64,000 nt of DNA from Occultella aeris. Lineage in GTDB: Bacteria > Actinomycetota > Actinomycetes > Actinomycetales > Beutenbergiaceae. The notes beneath the pieces are model-generated. The model saw only the letters and a list, made by a program, of their open reading frames with translations, ran no database searches and was not told the DNA's origin. Both the position numbers and the translations under genes were made by a program. Location of the stretch: assembly GCF_902703175.1 (NCBI RefSeq), contig NZ_CACRYJ010000046.1, positions 62,001 to 126,000 of the forward strand. Reading direction: 5' to 3'. This document shows positions 45,743 through 54,218 of this stretch, piece after piece (position 1 is the first letter of the stretch; every line of letters begins with the position of its first letter).

Positions 45743-47015
45743 GCGCGTCCCCCATCGCCTGGTCGGTCACGTCGTCGTCGGCGTCGCGCCAGTCCTCGGG
45801 AAGCAGGTGGTCGAGCACGTCGTCGACGCTGACCGCCCCGAGCAGCCGCCGCTCCTCGTCCACCACCGGCAACGCCGTCAGGTTGTAGGTCGCGAGCAGC
45901 CGGGTCAGCGCCCCGATGCCGGCATCGGGGGTCACCGGCTCGATGTCCTTGTCCAGGAACGTCCCGATCGCCTCGTGCGGCGGCTCGCGCAGCATCCGCT
46001 GCAGGTGCGCCACGCCGAGCAGCCGCCCGGTCGGGGTCTCCAGCGGCGGTCGGACGACGAACACCATCGCGGCCAGGGACGGGGTGATGTCCTCGCGGCG
46101 GGCGTGCGCGAGAGCCGTTGCCACCGTGGCCTCCGGCGGCAGGATGATCGGCTCGGTGGTCATCAGACCACCCGCGCTGTGATCGGCGTAGACGAGCAGG
46201 CGGCGCACGTCCTCGGCCTCCTCCGGCTCCATCAGCTCCAGCAGTTCGGAGGCCTGGTGGGTCGGCAGCTCGGAGATCAGGTCGGCGGCGTCGTCCGGTT
46301 GCATCGCATCGAGGACGTCAGCGGCCCGGTCCGCGGTGAGGGCGGACACGATGGACACCCGGTCGTCGTCGCCGAGCTCCTCCAGGACGTCGGCCAGGCG
46401 TTCGTCGGGGAGTGCCGCGGCAACCTCAAGGCGACGCCGGTCCGGCAGGTCGTGGAGCACGTCCGCGAGGTCCGCGGGCTTGAGATCCTCCATGGTGGCC
46501 AGCAGCGCCCTGGCGCCCTGCTGCTCCTCCGTCGGGGCGAGCCCCTGCACGTTTCCGACGTCGATCACCATGGACTCGCCGCGTCGGAACAGACCACCCT
46601 TGGACGGGGTCCGACGGCGGACGAAGAGTTTCGTGAGGAGCCAGTCCCGGTTGCGCTGCTGCTCGATGGCCGCGTCCTCGATGGCGACCTCACCGGAGCC
46701 GTCGACCATCGCGACGTGCCGGTCGAAGAGCTGGCTGACCACCAGCGTCTCGGCCGCCCGCTGCTCGAACCGCCGGATGTTCACCAGCCCCGTCGTGATC
46801 ACGGCGCCCGGGTCGATCGAGGTGACGCGCGAGAGCGGCAGGAACACCCGCCGTCGACCCGGGACCTCCACCACCAGGCCGACCGCACGGGGCGGCAGCT
46901 TGACGCGGAGCAGGACGACGACGTCGTGCACCCGCCCGACCCGGTCGCCGAGCGGGTCGAAGACCCCGGTGCCGGCCAGGCGGGCCACGAAGACCCGGCT
47001 CGTCGCAGTACTCAC
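45735..47015 (-). CDS. MgtE N-domain/CBS-domain protein without transport domain
   Basis: A 426-residue soluble protein. It begins with a PRC-barrel-like part (VFVARLAGTGVFDPLGDRVGRVHDV), then an MgtE N-domain of helical repeats (PADLADVLHDLPDRRRLEVAAALPDE-type sequence at about 210-300), then a CBS pair (about 300-410). The five membrane segments of a real MgtE Mg2+ channel are missing, so it is probably a sensor or regulator of magnesium/nucleotide state. The GTG at 47015 follows TAGGCT by seven bases. It is coupled to the DUF1003 membrane gene, a possible partner. Confidence 0.87.
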   Translation of the reverse strand: MSTATSRVFVARLAGTGVFDPLGDRVGRVHDVVVLLRVKLPPRAVGLVVEVPGRRRVFLPLSRVTSIDPGAVITTGLVNIRRFEQRAAETLVVSQLFDRHVAMVDGSGEVAIEDAAIEQQRNRDWLLTKLFVRRRTPSKGGLFRRGESMVIDVGNVQGLAPTEEQQGARALLATMEDLKPADLADVLHDLPDRRRLEVAAALPDERLADVLEELGDDDRVSIVSALTADRAADVLDAMQPDDAADLISELPTHQASELLELMEPEEAEDVRRLLVYADHSAGGLMTTEPIILPPEATVATALAHARREDITPSLAAMVFVVRPPLETPTGRLLGVAHLQRMLREPPHEAIGTFLDKDIEPVTPDAGIGALTRLLATYNLTALPVVDEERRLLGAVSVDDVLDHLLPEDWRDADDDVTDQAMGDAHG

Positions 47016-47022
47016 GGCGGTC

Positions 47023-47028
47023 AGCCTA
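47023..47028 (-). promoter_or_regulatory. -10-like TAGGCT before the MgtE_N/CBS gene
   Basis: On the minus strand TAGGCT is followed by gaccgcc and the GTG start at 47015. It is the same hexamer with the same seven-base spacing as before dapE. No ribosome-binding site. Confidence 0.5.
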
Positions 47029-47078
47029 TGCCAGCGACCCAGGTGCGGCCCGAGGTGACAGCCGCAACGCCAGCAGGG

Positions 47079-47084
47079 AACAAT
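47079..47084 (+). promoter_or_regulatory. -10-like AACAAT before the stress-type membrane gene
   Basis: AACAAT ends six bases before the ATG at 47091. A weak ribosome-site reading (caggga) lies too far upstream (about 13 bases) to be convincing. Leaderless-type layout opposite the MgtE_N/CBS promoter. Confidence 0.4.
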
Positions 47085-47090
47085 GGGCCC

Positions 47091-47594
47091 ATGCCAACCA
47101 TGGGAACGCCGACCGACCCGCGCGGTGGAGCCCAGCCGCGCGGCGACGAGATCGCCAGCTACGACACCTACCTCGAGGCGCAGCGGGCCGTCGACTTCCT
47201 CGCGGACAAAGAGTTCGAGGTCAAGGCCGTGACCATCGTCGGCACCGACCTGAAGATGGTCGAGCGGATCACCGGCCGGCGCACCTACCCCTCGGCGGCG
47301 CTGCAGGGCGCCGCCTCCGGTGCCTATTTCGGCCTGTTCGTTGGCCTGCTGCTCTCCCTGTTCGGCACCGGGTCGCTGCTGACCACGATCCTGCCGGCGC
47401 TGCTCATCGGTGCGGGCTTCGGGATGCTGTTCGCCGTGGTCTCCTACGCGTTCACCGGTGGGCGCCGCGACTTCACGTCCTCCTCGCAGGTGGTGGCCAG
47501 CAAGTTCGCCGTCCTCTGCCTCACCGAGAGCGCCCACAAGGCGCGCGCCCTCCTCGCGGAAATGCCGCCGCAGGAGGACCCGCTCGTCCGCTGA
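47091..47594 (+). CDS. General-stress-type small membrane protein
   Basis: A 167-residue protein: an N-terminal alpha/beta domain (YDTYLEAQRAVDFLADKEFEVKAVTIVGTDLK) similar to the heat-induced/general stress protein 17M domain, two Gly-rich membrane segments (GAYFGLFVGLLLSLFG and LLIGAGFGMLFAVVSYAF), and a short C-terminal domain. Function unknown. The ATG at 47091 is favoured by the -10-like hexamer; an ATG at 47100 is an alternative. Located beside the SigE cluster genes. Confidence 0.82.
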   Translation: MPTMGTPTDPRGGAQPRGDEIASYDTYLEAQRAVDFLADKEFEVKAVTIVGTDLKMVERITGRRTYPSAALQGAASGAYFGLFVGLLLSLFGTGSLLTTILPALLIGAGFGMLFAVVSYAFTGGRRDFTSSSQVVASKFAVLCLTESAHKARALLAEMPPQEDPLVR

Positions 47595-47629
47595 TCCGGC
47601 GTCCGCGCCGCCCAGTTGGTCTCCTGGCC

Positions 47630-47683
47630 GTCGAGTTGGTCGTGAACAACCGGCTACTTCGACGGCTACCCGACCAACTCGAC
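47630..47683. repeat. 13-bp inverted repeat in a convergent intergenic region
   Basis: gtcgagttggtcg (47630-47642) and its exact complement cgaccaactcgac (47671-47683) flank 28 bases that include cggctac twice. A third copy of the octamer agttggtc lies just upstream (47614-47621). It lies between the converging stress-type and DUF2079 genes. Too long a loop for a classic terminator; it may be a dispersed palindromic (REP-like) element or a bidirectional mRNA end. Confidence 0.6.
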
Positions 47684-47709
47684 GTCGTCACCCACGCCCA
47701 GACCGCGAC

Positions 47710-49155
47710 TCAGTCGGCGTCCGCCACGTGCTCGGCAACCAGGAAGCCGTCCTCGGCGAACACCTCGACGAACGTCTCCTCGGGGAACTTCGACATCGCG
47801 TAGTCGACCACGTCGGTCGGTGGGCTCCCGCCGTAGATCCCGGAGGACTGGTTGACCACCACATAGTCGGGGACCGGGTTGCCCTCGTTACCCACCCAGT
47901 AGACCTCGGTGCGCGGCGCCAGATAGGCCATCATCGTGATGTCGGTGTCCACCACGGCGCCGTCCGGGATCAACGCGAGCACCTCCCGGGCCGCCGCGTC
48001 CTGATGGGAGGGCGCGTAGGTCTGCGGGTCGGTCAGTCGCCACAGGGGGAACCATGCGGTGACCACGAGCGCCAGGACGAGGGCGCCGATGCCGATCGGC
48101 GCCGCGAACCGCCGGGCCCCACGCACCGTGACGAGGGTGTCCACCACGGCGAGGAACACGACCGGCATGAGCACGGCCGAGTAGTGCCAGTCGGTGCTCC
48201 AGTGGAACGGCACGTCCGACGTCAGCCGCCAGGCGAACGTGGGCAGGGTGATCAGCGCCAGCGGTGAGCGCAGCGCGAGGAACCCGGTGATCCCGAACAC
48301 GAGCAGAACCAGGGCGGCCTTGTTGCCCACCCCGGTGAACAGCCCGTTCAAGGCTGCCCCGGGGTCGGTGACCAGCAGCGAGACGATCGAGTCGTCCGCG
48401 TAGTCCCAGACGCCGTCGGGGTTGAGAGCGGGCAGGATCACCTTGGTGGTGATCACGAACGCGGCCACGCCGCCCACGGCGAGGGCGGCGCCCAGACGCC
48501 GGGAACCGCGGATCACGATGACCACGCCGATCGCGGCCACGGTGAGCCCGAGGTCCTCCTTGACCAGCAGCAGCGGCAGCGCCCACAGCGCCGCGGCACG
48601 GTGGTCCCGGCGCACCAGCGCGGCCAGGGACAGGGCCAGGAGCGGCAGTGCGAGGGCCACCTCGTGGAACTGCGAGGCGACGGCGGACTGCAGCCCCCAG
48701 GACAGCCCGTAGGCGAGCCCGAGGCACGCACCCGGCAGCCGCCCGAGGTGCCGGACCGCGCACCCGGTCACGACCGCCGTCGAGAGCCCGATCAGGACCG
48801 CCTGCAGCACCAGCAGCGTCAATCCGGAGGGAAATGCCGCGTACACCGGGGCCAGGATCACGAGCAGCGGGTGGAAGTGGTCGCCGAGGATCATGAAGCC
48901 CTCGCCCTTGATCGACACCACCGGTGCCTGCAGGTGCGAGTACGCACGCAGGATCTGGGTGAAGATGCCCAGGTCCCACGACGGCACCTGGAACCGCGCC
49001 CACTGCCGCCACGAGAACAGGGCGTAGACCGCGGTCGTGAAGAGCCCGACGGCGGTGGCCGCCACGAGTACGTGCGCGCGCTCAGGTGGCCGGTACCCGA
49101 CGGCGCCCGTGCGGTGGGTCGGCCGCTGCGCGGCCCCGGTGACGGCGGAGTTCAC
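47710..49155 (-). CDS. DUF2079 multi-pass membrane protein
   Basis: A 481-residue integral membrane protein with about ten to twelve hydrophobic segments. An early extracytoplasmic loop carries SWDLGIFTQILRAYSHLQAPV and the next one GDHFHPLLVILAPVYAAFPS, the hallmarks of DUF2079, a family with the fold of GT-C glycosyltransferases. The C-terminal 90 residues form a soluble outer domain. Function is unknown; lipid-linked sugar transfer is conceivable. The start overlaps the aminopeptidase P stop by four bases. Confidence 0.87.
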   Translation of the reverse strand: MNSAVTGAAQRPTHRTGAVGYRPPERAHVLVAATAVGLFTTAVYALFSWRQWARFQVPSWDLGIFTQILRAYSHLQAPVVSIKGEGFMILGDHFHPLLVILAPVYAAFPSGLTLLVLQAVLIGLSTAVVTGCAVRHLGRLPGACLGLAYGLSWGLQSAVASQFHEVALALPLLALSLAALVRRDHRAAALWALPLLLVKEDLGLTVAAIGVVIVIRGSRRLGAALAVGGVAAFVITTKVILPALNPDGVWDYADDSIVSLLVTDPGAALNGLFTGVGNKAALVLLVFGITGFLALRSPLALITLPTFAWRLTSDVPFHWSTDWHYSAVLMPVVFLAVVDTLVTVRGARRFAAPIGIGALVLALVVTAWFPLWRLTDPQTYAPSHQDAAAREVLALIPDGAVVDTDITMMAYLAPRTEVYWVGNEGNPVPDYVVVNQSSGIYGGSPPTDVVDYAMSKFPEETFVEVFAEDGFLVAEHVADAD

Positions 49156-50654
49156 CGGGCCAGGGACGCCATCCAGGCCTCGACGTCCTCCGGACGCCGG
49201 GGCAGGGCGGCGGAGAGGTTCTCCACGCCGTCGGCGGTGACGAGCACGTCGTCCTCGATCCGCACTCCGATGCCGCGGTAGGCCTCGGGGACGGCGAGGT
49301 CATCGGCCTTGAAGTACAGGCCGGGCTCGATCGTGAACACCATGCCCGGCGCGAGCTCGGCGTCGAGGTACATCTCCCGGCGGGCCTGCGCGCAGTCGTG
49401 CACGTCCAGGCCGAGGTGGTGGCTGGTGCCGTGCGGCATCCACCGGCGGTGCTGCTGCCCCTGCGGGGTGATCGCGACGGCCGCCTCGACCGGGAGCAGC
49501 CCCCACTGCTCGAGGCGCTCGGCGAGCACCTCGAGGGCGGCGGTGTGCAGGTCCCGGAACTTCAGGCCCGGCCGGGCGACGGCGAACGCGGCGTCGGCCG
49601 CGTCCAGGACCGCCGTGTAGATGGTGCGCTGGATGTCGGTGAAGGTGCCGTCCACGGGCAGCGTGCGGGTGATGTCAGCGGTGTACAGCGAGTCCACCTC
49701 CACCCCGGCGTCGACGAGCACCAGCTCGCCGGCGCGTACGACGCCGTCGTTGCGGATCCAGTGCAACGTGGTGGCGTGGTCCCCAGCGGCGGCGATGGTG
49801 TCGTACCCGATGCCGTTGCCCTCCTCGCGTGCCTTCGCCCCGAACACGCCCTCGATGACGCGCTCGCCGCGCGGGTGCGCCACCGCGGCGGGCAGCGACC
49901 GGACGATGTCGGCGAAGCCCTCGGCCGACGCGGCCACTGCCGCGCGCAACTGCTCGACCTCCCAGGCGTCCTTGATCAGCCGCAGCTCGGACAGCGCCTC
50001 GGCCAGGGCGGCGTCGGCCTCCTCTGCGGAGGTGCCCCGGATCTTCTCGACGAGTGCCTCGACCTCGGTGTCCGAGCCGGGCACGACCCGCAGCAGGACG
50101 TGGCCGGCGTCCTTGGCGATGGCATCGGGGAGCTCGTCGATGTGGGCGCAACGTAGCCCGGTTCGCGTCTCGAGCTCGGCCAGGGTGGGCCGGGCGCCGA
50201 CCCAGAACTCGCCGTAGCGGGCGTCCGCGTAGAACTCCTCGGTGTCCCGCGCGGCCAGCGGCCGGAAGTACAGCACCGCCTCGTGCCCGGTCTCCTCGGG
50301 ATGCAGCACCAGGACCGCATCGGGCTCCTCGTCGGTGCCGAGGCCGGTCAGGTGCGCGAACGCCGAGTGCGGACGGAACCGGTAGTCGGTGTCGTTCGAG
50401 CGGACCTTCAGGGGCCCGGCCGGAACCACGAGCCGTTCGCCGGCGAACGCGGCCGAGATCGCGTCCCGGCGGCGGGCGGCGTGATCGGCCACCGGCTCCC
50501 GAGTCACGTCGGGCTCGGTGCGCGGGGCCCAGTCGGCGCCCACGAACTCGCGGAACGCCTGGGACTGGGGCCGCTGGGAGCGGTTCGAACCCCGCTCGGC
50601 GAGTTCCTGCTCGCTGGTCTCGGGGATGGACTCGGAGGTCGGCTCGGACATCAT
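49152..50654 (-). CDS. Xaa-Pro aminopeptidase (M24B, PepP)
   Basis: A 500-residue peptidase that removes N-terminal residues before proline. An AMP_N domain is at about 60-200. The catalytic pita-bread domain has the five metal ligands: the two Asp in LVDAGVEVDSLYTADITRTLP, His in HGTSHHLGLDVHD, Glu in FTIEPGLYF and Glu in GVRIEDDVLVT. Length is normal. GACGAT (50661-50666, minus strand) ends six bases before the ATG at 50654 and there is no ribosome-binding site; a second ATG follows at once. Confidence 0.93.
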   Translation of the reverse strand: MMSEPTSESIPETSEQELAERGSNRSQRPQSQAFREFVGADWAPRTEPDVTREPVADHAARRRDAISAAFAGERLVVPAGPLKVRSNDTDYRFRPHSAFAHLTGLGTDEEPDAVLVLHPEETGHEAVLYFRPLAARDTEEFYADARYGEFWVGARPTLAELETRTGLRCAHIDELPDAIAKDAGHVLLRVVPGSDTEVEALVEKIRGTSAEEADAALAEALSELRLIKDAWEVEQLRAAVAASAEGFADIVRSLPAAVAHPRGERVIEGVFGAKAREEGNGIGYDTIAAAGDHATTLHWIRNDGVVRAGELVLVDAGVEVDSLYTADITRTLPVDGTFTDIQRTIYTAVLDAADAAFAVARPGLKFRDLHTAALEVLAERLEQWGLLPVEAAVAITPQGQQHRRWMPHGTSHHLGLDVHDCAQARREMYLDAELAPGMVFTIEPGLYFKADDLAVPEAYRGIGVRIEDDVLVTADGVENLSAALPRRPEDVEAWMASLAR

Positions 50655-50660
50655 GTGCCC

Positions 50661-50666
50661 ATCGTC
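50661..50666 (-). promoter_or_regulatory. -10-like GACGAT before pepP-type gene
   Basis: On the minus strand GACGAT is followed by gggcac and the ATG at 50654. It departs from TAnnnT in the first base only. Weak but of the same layout as elsewhere in the window. Confidence 0.35.
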
Positions 50667-50723
50667 TCACTGTCGCCGGCCTGCGCGCGTCTCACGTACT
50701 GGGATCCAGGCCGTCGTCTGCCC

Positions 50724-50729
50724 TAGTCT
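50724..50729 (+). promoter_or_regulatory. -10-like TAGTCT before the PHP gene
   Basis: TAGTCT ends eight bases before the ATG at 50738. The spacer ggggcctc could be read as a poor ribosome site, but its distance is wrong. Leaderless-type layout, divergent from the aminopeptidase promoter about 60 bases away. Confidence 0.45.
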
Positions 50730-50737
50730 GGGGCCTC

Positions 50738-51580
50738 ATGCGCATCGACCTGCACACGCACTCCCGTGTGTCCGACGGCACCGACGCGCCGGCCCTGCTG
50801 ATGCGCGACGCCGCGGTGGCCGGCCTGGACGTGGTGGCCCTCACCGATCACGACACGACCGCCGGCTGGGCGGAGGCTGCGGCAGAGGTCCCCGCGACCG
50901 GCGTCGCGCTGGTGCGCGGCACGGAGATCTCCGCGCGCGCCGGACGGATGAGCGTGCACCTGCTCAGTTACCTGCACGACCCCGACGACGAGGCGCTCGC
51001 GGGGGAGCTGCAGGCCTCCCGTGGCTCCCGTGACAGTCGCGCCCGGGACATGGTCACCCTCCTCGCCGGCGACTACGACCTCACCTGGGCGGACGTGCAG
51101 GCGCAGGCACAGCCCGGCACCACGATCGGGCGTCCGCACATCGCCGACGCCCTGGTGGCCAAGGGGTACCTGGTCGACCGGTCCGCGGCGTTCGATCGGG
51201 TCCTCTCGCCCGCTGGGCCGTACTACGTCCGGTATCACGCGCCCGACGCCGTCGCCGCGGTCACGCTCGTCCGTGCCGCCGGTGGGGTGCCGGTCTTCGC
51301 GCACCCGCGGGCCGTCCTGCGTGGCCGCGTGGTCAGCGACGACGTGATCCGGGAGCTGGCCGAGGCCGGGCTGGCGGGGCTCGAGGTGCATCACCGTGAC
51401 CACGCGCCGGCCGCCGTCGCCGAACTGCTGGCGCTCGCGGACGAGCTCGGCCTGTTCGTGACCGGCTCGAGCGACTACCACGGTGCGGGCAAGCCGAACC
51501 GACTGGGCGAGAACACGACCACGGCCGGCGTCCTGGCCCGCATCGAGGAGCAGGGCAGGCTCGCGGTGATCAGGCCGTGA
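50738..51580 (+). CDS. PHP-domain phosphoesterase
   Basis: A 280-residue protein of the PHP superfamily (YciV/TrpH-like), which hydrolyses phosphate esters such as 3',5'-nucleoside bisphosphates or short oligonucleotides in a trinuclear metal site. Metal ligands are seen in DLHTHSRVSDGTD, LTDHDTTAGW, RGTEIS, PVFAHPRA and GSSDYHG. Length is normal. The start is set at the ATG that begins the metal motif (MRIDLHTHS) and follows TAGTCT. The stop overlaps marC by four bases (GTGA). Confidence 0.92.
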   Translation: MRIDLHTHSRVSDGTDAPALLMRDAAVAGLDVVALTDHDTTAGWAEAAAEVPATGVALVRGTEISARAGRMSVHLLSYLHDPDDEALAGELQASRGSRDSRARDMVTLLAGDYDLTWADVQAQAQPGTTIGRPHIADALVAKGYLVDRSAAFDRVLSPAGPYYVRYHAPDAVAAVTLVRAAGGVPVFAHPRAVLRGRVVSDDVIRELAEAGLAGLEVHHRDHAPAAVAELLALADELGLFVTGSSDYHGAGKPNRLGENTTTAGVLARIEEQGRLAVIRP

Positions 51581-52194
51581 ACGCCGTCCTCGACGGCACG
51601 CTTTTCCTGACCACGTTCCTCACCCTGTTCGTGATCATGGACCCGCCCGGCACGGTGCCGGTATTCCTCGCCCTCACCTCCACGATGACCGCGAAGCAGC
51701 GGGCCCGGGCGGCCCGCCAGGCGGTGCTCGTGGCGTTCGGCGTGATCCTGGCGTTCGTGCTGTTCGGTCAGGGCATCCTGAACTTCCTGCACATCTCGGT
51801 GCCCGCCCTACAGGCCTCGGGCGGGTTGTTGCTGCTCCTGGTCGCGATGGACCTGCTCACCGGCAAGACCGAGGAGCCACAGCCATCCGGCAAGGTCAAT
51901 GTGGCCCTGGTGCCGCTTGGCACGCCCCTGCTCGCGGGCCCGGGTGCGATCGTGGCGTCGATGCTGGCCGTGCAGGGCTCCGACGGCAGTGTGCAGGACT
52001 GGGTCGCGATCCTGCTCGCGATCCTGGCGGTGCACCTGAGCCTGTTCCTGGCGATGCGGTTCGCGGGGCTCATCCACCGCGTCCTGGGTGACGGCGGCAC
52101 CATCCTGGTCACCCGGATCGCGGGTCTGCTCCTCGCGGCGATCGCCGTGCAGCTCATCGCGGACGCCATCCAGGCGTTCATCGAGGCCGCCTGA
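51577..52194 (+). CDS. MarC-family integral membrane protein
   Basis: A 205-residue protein with six hydrophobic segments, of the MarC (UPF0056) family. The conserved LTLFVIMDPPGTVPVFLALT lies in the first segments and PLGTPLLAGPGAIVASMLA in the fourth. The family has no settled function; it is not a drug efflux pump despite the name. GTG start in a GTGA overlap with the PHP gene, hence co-translated. A strong terminator follows. Confidence 0.9.
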   Translation: MNAVLDGTLFLTTFLTLFVIMDPPGTVPVFLALTSTMTAKQRARAARQAVLVAFGVILAFVLFGQGILNFLHISVPALQASGGLLLLLVAMDLLTGKTEEPQPSGKVNVALVPLGTPLLAGPGAIVASMLAVQGSDGSVQDWVAILLAILAVHLSLFLAMRFAGLIHRVLGDGGTILVTRIAGLLLAAIAVQLIADAIQAFIEAA

Positions 52195-52234
52195 GACTTC
52201 CGACCGGGTCTCGCCGCGGGTCGGACAAAGCAGA

Positions 52235-52270
52235 ACGGGGCGTGACGGGCGATCGCCCCTCACGCCCCGT
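52235..52270. terminator. Bidirectional intrinsic terminator
   Basis: acggggcgtgacgggcga (52235-52252) is followed without gap by its complement (52253-52270) with one mismatch, giving a stem of up to 16 pairs. It lies between the convergent marC and helicase genes; cctctt follows on the plus side and aaag precedes it, which reads as cttt on the minus strand. It can end both transcripts. Confidence 0.75.
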
Positions 52271-52295
52271 CCTCTTCACACAGGGGCCGCCTGGT

Positions 52296-53990
52296 TCACT
52301 CCGCGGTGGGCGCGGCCGTGGTGGTGCTGGACTCACCGCTGCTGGTACGACGACGGCGACGGCGCTTGCGGGCCGGCGCGGACGGGTCGGAGGAACCGGA
52401 GCCGGTCGAAGGTGACGCTGCGCCGGAACCGGTGGATCCGCCGTCGCCCTGACGGGCCGGACCGTCCTCACGACGGCGACGGCGCTCCCGAGGTGCCCGG
52501 TCGCCGTCGTGCTTCGCGCCGTGACCACGGCCCGAACGATCCGAGCGCTCGCCGGCGCCGGTCCGCTTGCCCGTCTCGCCAAGGTCCTCGACGGCCTCGG
52601 CCGACAGACCGGCGCGGGTCTGCTCGGACCGGGGCAGCCGGCCCTTGACACCCTGGGGGATGTTCAGGTCGCTGTACAGGTGCGGCGACGAGGAGTACGT
52701 CTCCGGCGGCTCGCCGATGCCGAGCTCCAGGGCCCGGTCGATGAGACCCCAGCGCGGGACGTCGTCCCAGTCCACGAACGTGACCGCGGTGCCCGTGTTC
52801 CCGGCGCGGCCGGTGCGCCCGGTGCGGTGCAGGTAGGTCTTCTCGTCCTCGGGACACTGGTAGTTGACGACGTGCGTGACGTCGTCGATGTCGATCCCGC
52901 GGGCCGCCACGTCGGTGGCCACGAGCACGTCCACCTTGCCGTTGCGGAACGCGCGCAGCGCCTGCTCGCGGGCGCCCTGGCCGAGGTCGCCGTGGATCGC
53001 GGCGGCGGCGAAGTTGCGGTCGTTGAGCTCGTCGGCGACCTTCGCGGCGGTGCGCTTCGTGCGGGTGAAGACGATCGTCAGGCCGCGGTCCTTGGCCTGC
53101 AGGATCCGGGCCAGGACCTCCACCTTGTCCATGGCGTGGGCCCGGTAGACGACCTGCTTGATCGCCTTCAGGGTGGCGCCGTCATCGTCGGGGTCGTGCG
53201 CGCGGATGTGCGTGGGGCGGCTCATGTAGCGGCGGGCCATCGCCACGACCGGGCCCGGCATGGTCGCCGAGAACAGCATCGTGTGCCGGGTGGCCGGGGT
53301 GCCGGACAGCAGCGTCTCCACATCCGGGAGGAAGCCGAGGTCGAGCATCTCGTCGGCCTCGTCGAGCACCACGGTGCGGACGTGACCCAGGTCGAGGTAG
53401 CCCTGCTTGAGCAGGTCGATCATCCGGCCGGGTGTGCCGACGACGACCTCGACGCCCTTCTTGAGAGCGTCGATCTGGGGCTCGTAGGCGCGGCCGCCGT
53501 AGACCTGCAGCACGCGCACCGAGCGCCTCCGGGAGGCGGTGGCGAGGTCGCCGGCGACCTGGACCGCGAGCTCGCGGGTCGGCACGATCACGAGGGCCTG
53601 CGGCTTGCCCTGCTCGCGCACGGCGTCCCAACCGTCCTCACCGGGACCGGCCACGCCCTGCAGCAGCGGGATGCCGAAGCCGAGGGTCTTGCCGGTACCG
53701 GTCTTCGCCTGGCCGATGATGTCCCGGCCCTGCAGGGCGACCGGGAGCGTCAGCGCCTGGATCGGGAACGGGTGGGTGATGCCGACGTCGGCCAGGGCGT
53801 CCGCGATCGCGGCGGTGACGCCGAAGTCGGTGAAAGTCTTGGCGACCTCGGCGTGCGGGTCGGCAATGGGGGCGTCGACCGTCTCGGCGACGACGTCGTC
53901 GAGCGCCTCGGTAGCCTCGGTCGCCGGTTCGGTGGTGGCGTCGGTGCTCGGCTCGAGCACGTCGGACGCGGTGGTCTCTTGATCGTTCAA
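52296..53990 (-). CDS. DEAD-box ATP-dependent RNA helicase
   Basis: A 564-residue superfamily-2 helicase. Motifs in order: Q-motif FTDFGVTAAIADALADVGITHPFPIQ near 55, Walker A AKTGTGKT, PTRELAVQ, GTPGRMIDL, DEAD in VLDEADEMLD, SATMP, and HRTGRTGRAGNTG. The first 45 residues are Asp/Glu/Ala/Thr-rich; the last 130 are Arg/Lys-rich and disordered (ending RKRRRRRRTSSGE), likely for RNA binding. The start is a TTG at 53990 with gaagg eight bases upstream. The M. tuberculosis counterpart near DUF3107 is rhlE (Rv3211). Role in ribosome assembly or RNA turnover is expected. Confidence 0.92.
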   Translation of the reverse strand: MNDQETTASDVLEPSTDATTEPATEATEALDDVVAETVDAPIADPHAEVAKTFTDFGVTAAIADALADVGITHPFPIQALTLPVALQGRDIIGQAKTGTGKTLGFGIPLLQGVAGPGEDGWDAVREQGKPQALVIVPTRELAVQVAGDLATASRRRSVRVLQVYGGRAYEPQIDALKKGVEVVVGTPGRMIDLLKQGYLDLGHVRTVVLDEADEMLDLGFLPDVETLLSGTPATRHTMLFSATMPGPVVAMARRYMSRPTHIRAHDPDDDGATLKAIKQVVYRAHAMDKVEVLARILQAKDRGLTIVFTRTKRTAAKVADELNDRNFAAAAIHGDLGQGAREQALRAFRNGKVDVLVATDVAARGIDIDDVTHVVNYQCPEDEKTYLHRTGRTGRAGNTGTAVTFVDWDDVPRWGLIDRALELGIGEPPETYSSSPHLYSDLNIPQGVKGRLPRSEQTRAGLSAEAVEDLGETGKRTGAGERSDRSGRGHGAKHDGDRAPRERRRRREDGPARQGDGGSTGSGAASPSTGSGSSDPSAPARKRRRRRRTSSGESSTTTAAPTAE

Positions 53991-54218
53991 CGCAAGTGCC
54001 TTCGGCTGGCGGCGTCGCTCGCTCGGATCCGCCCCACGCGGCGAGGGGGAGAGGAGGACACCTGGTCGTGGCAGCCGATCGCGAAGGATTCGTTGTCGGC
54101 CTGCGCCGACGTGTACCGCGTGATCTACCAGTGATTCAGTGGCGACCGGGCAACCGTGTACCCACCAAGTCTAGCGGCAGCAGGCGTGCAGGTGCGCCGC
54201 GCCCCCCGCAACGGCCGT
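53991..54218 (-). promoter_or_regulatory. Long leader region of the helicase gene
   Basis: The 228 bases before the helicase TTG contain no gene that I can support. TAGACT on the minus strand (54168-54173) would start transcription near 54161 and give a leader of about 170 bases. Long leaders are common in cold-induced DEAD-box helicase genes. No -35 is convincing. Confidence 0.3.

Noticed and set aside
45735-47015. MgtE magnesium channel
   Set aside because: The N-domain and CBS pair are present but none of the membrane segments, so it cannot be the channel itself.
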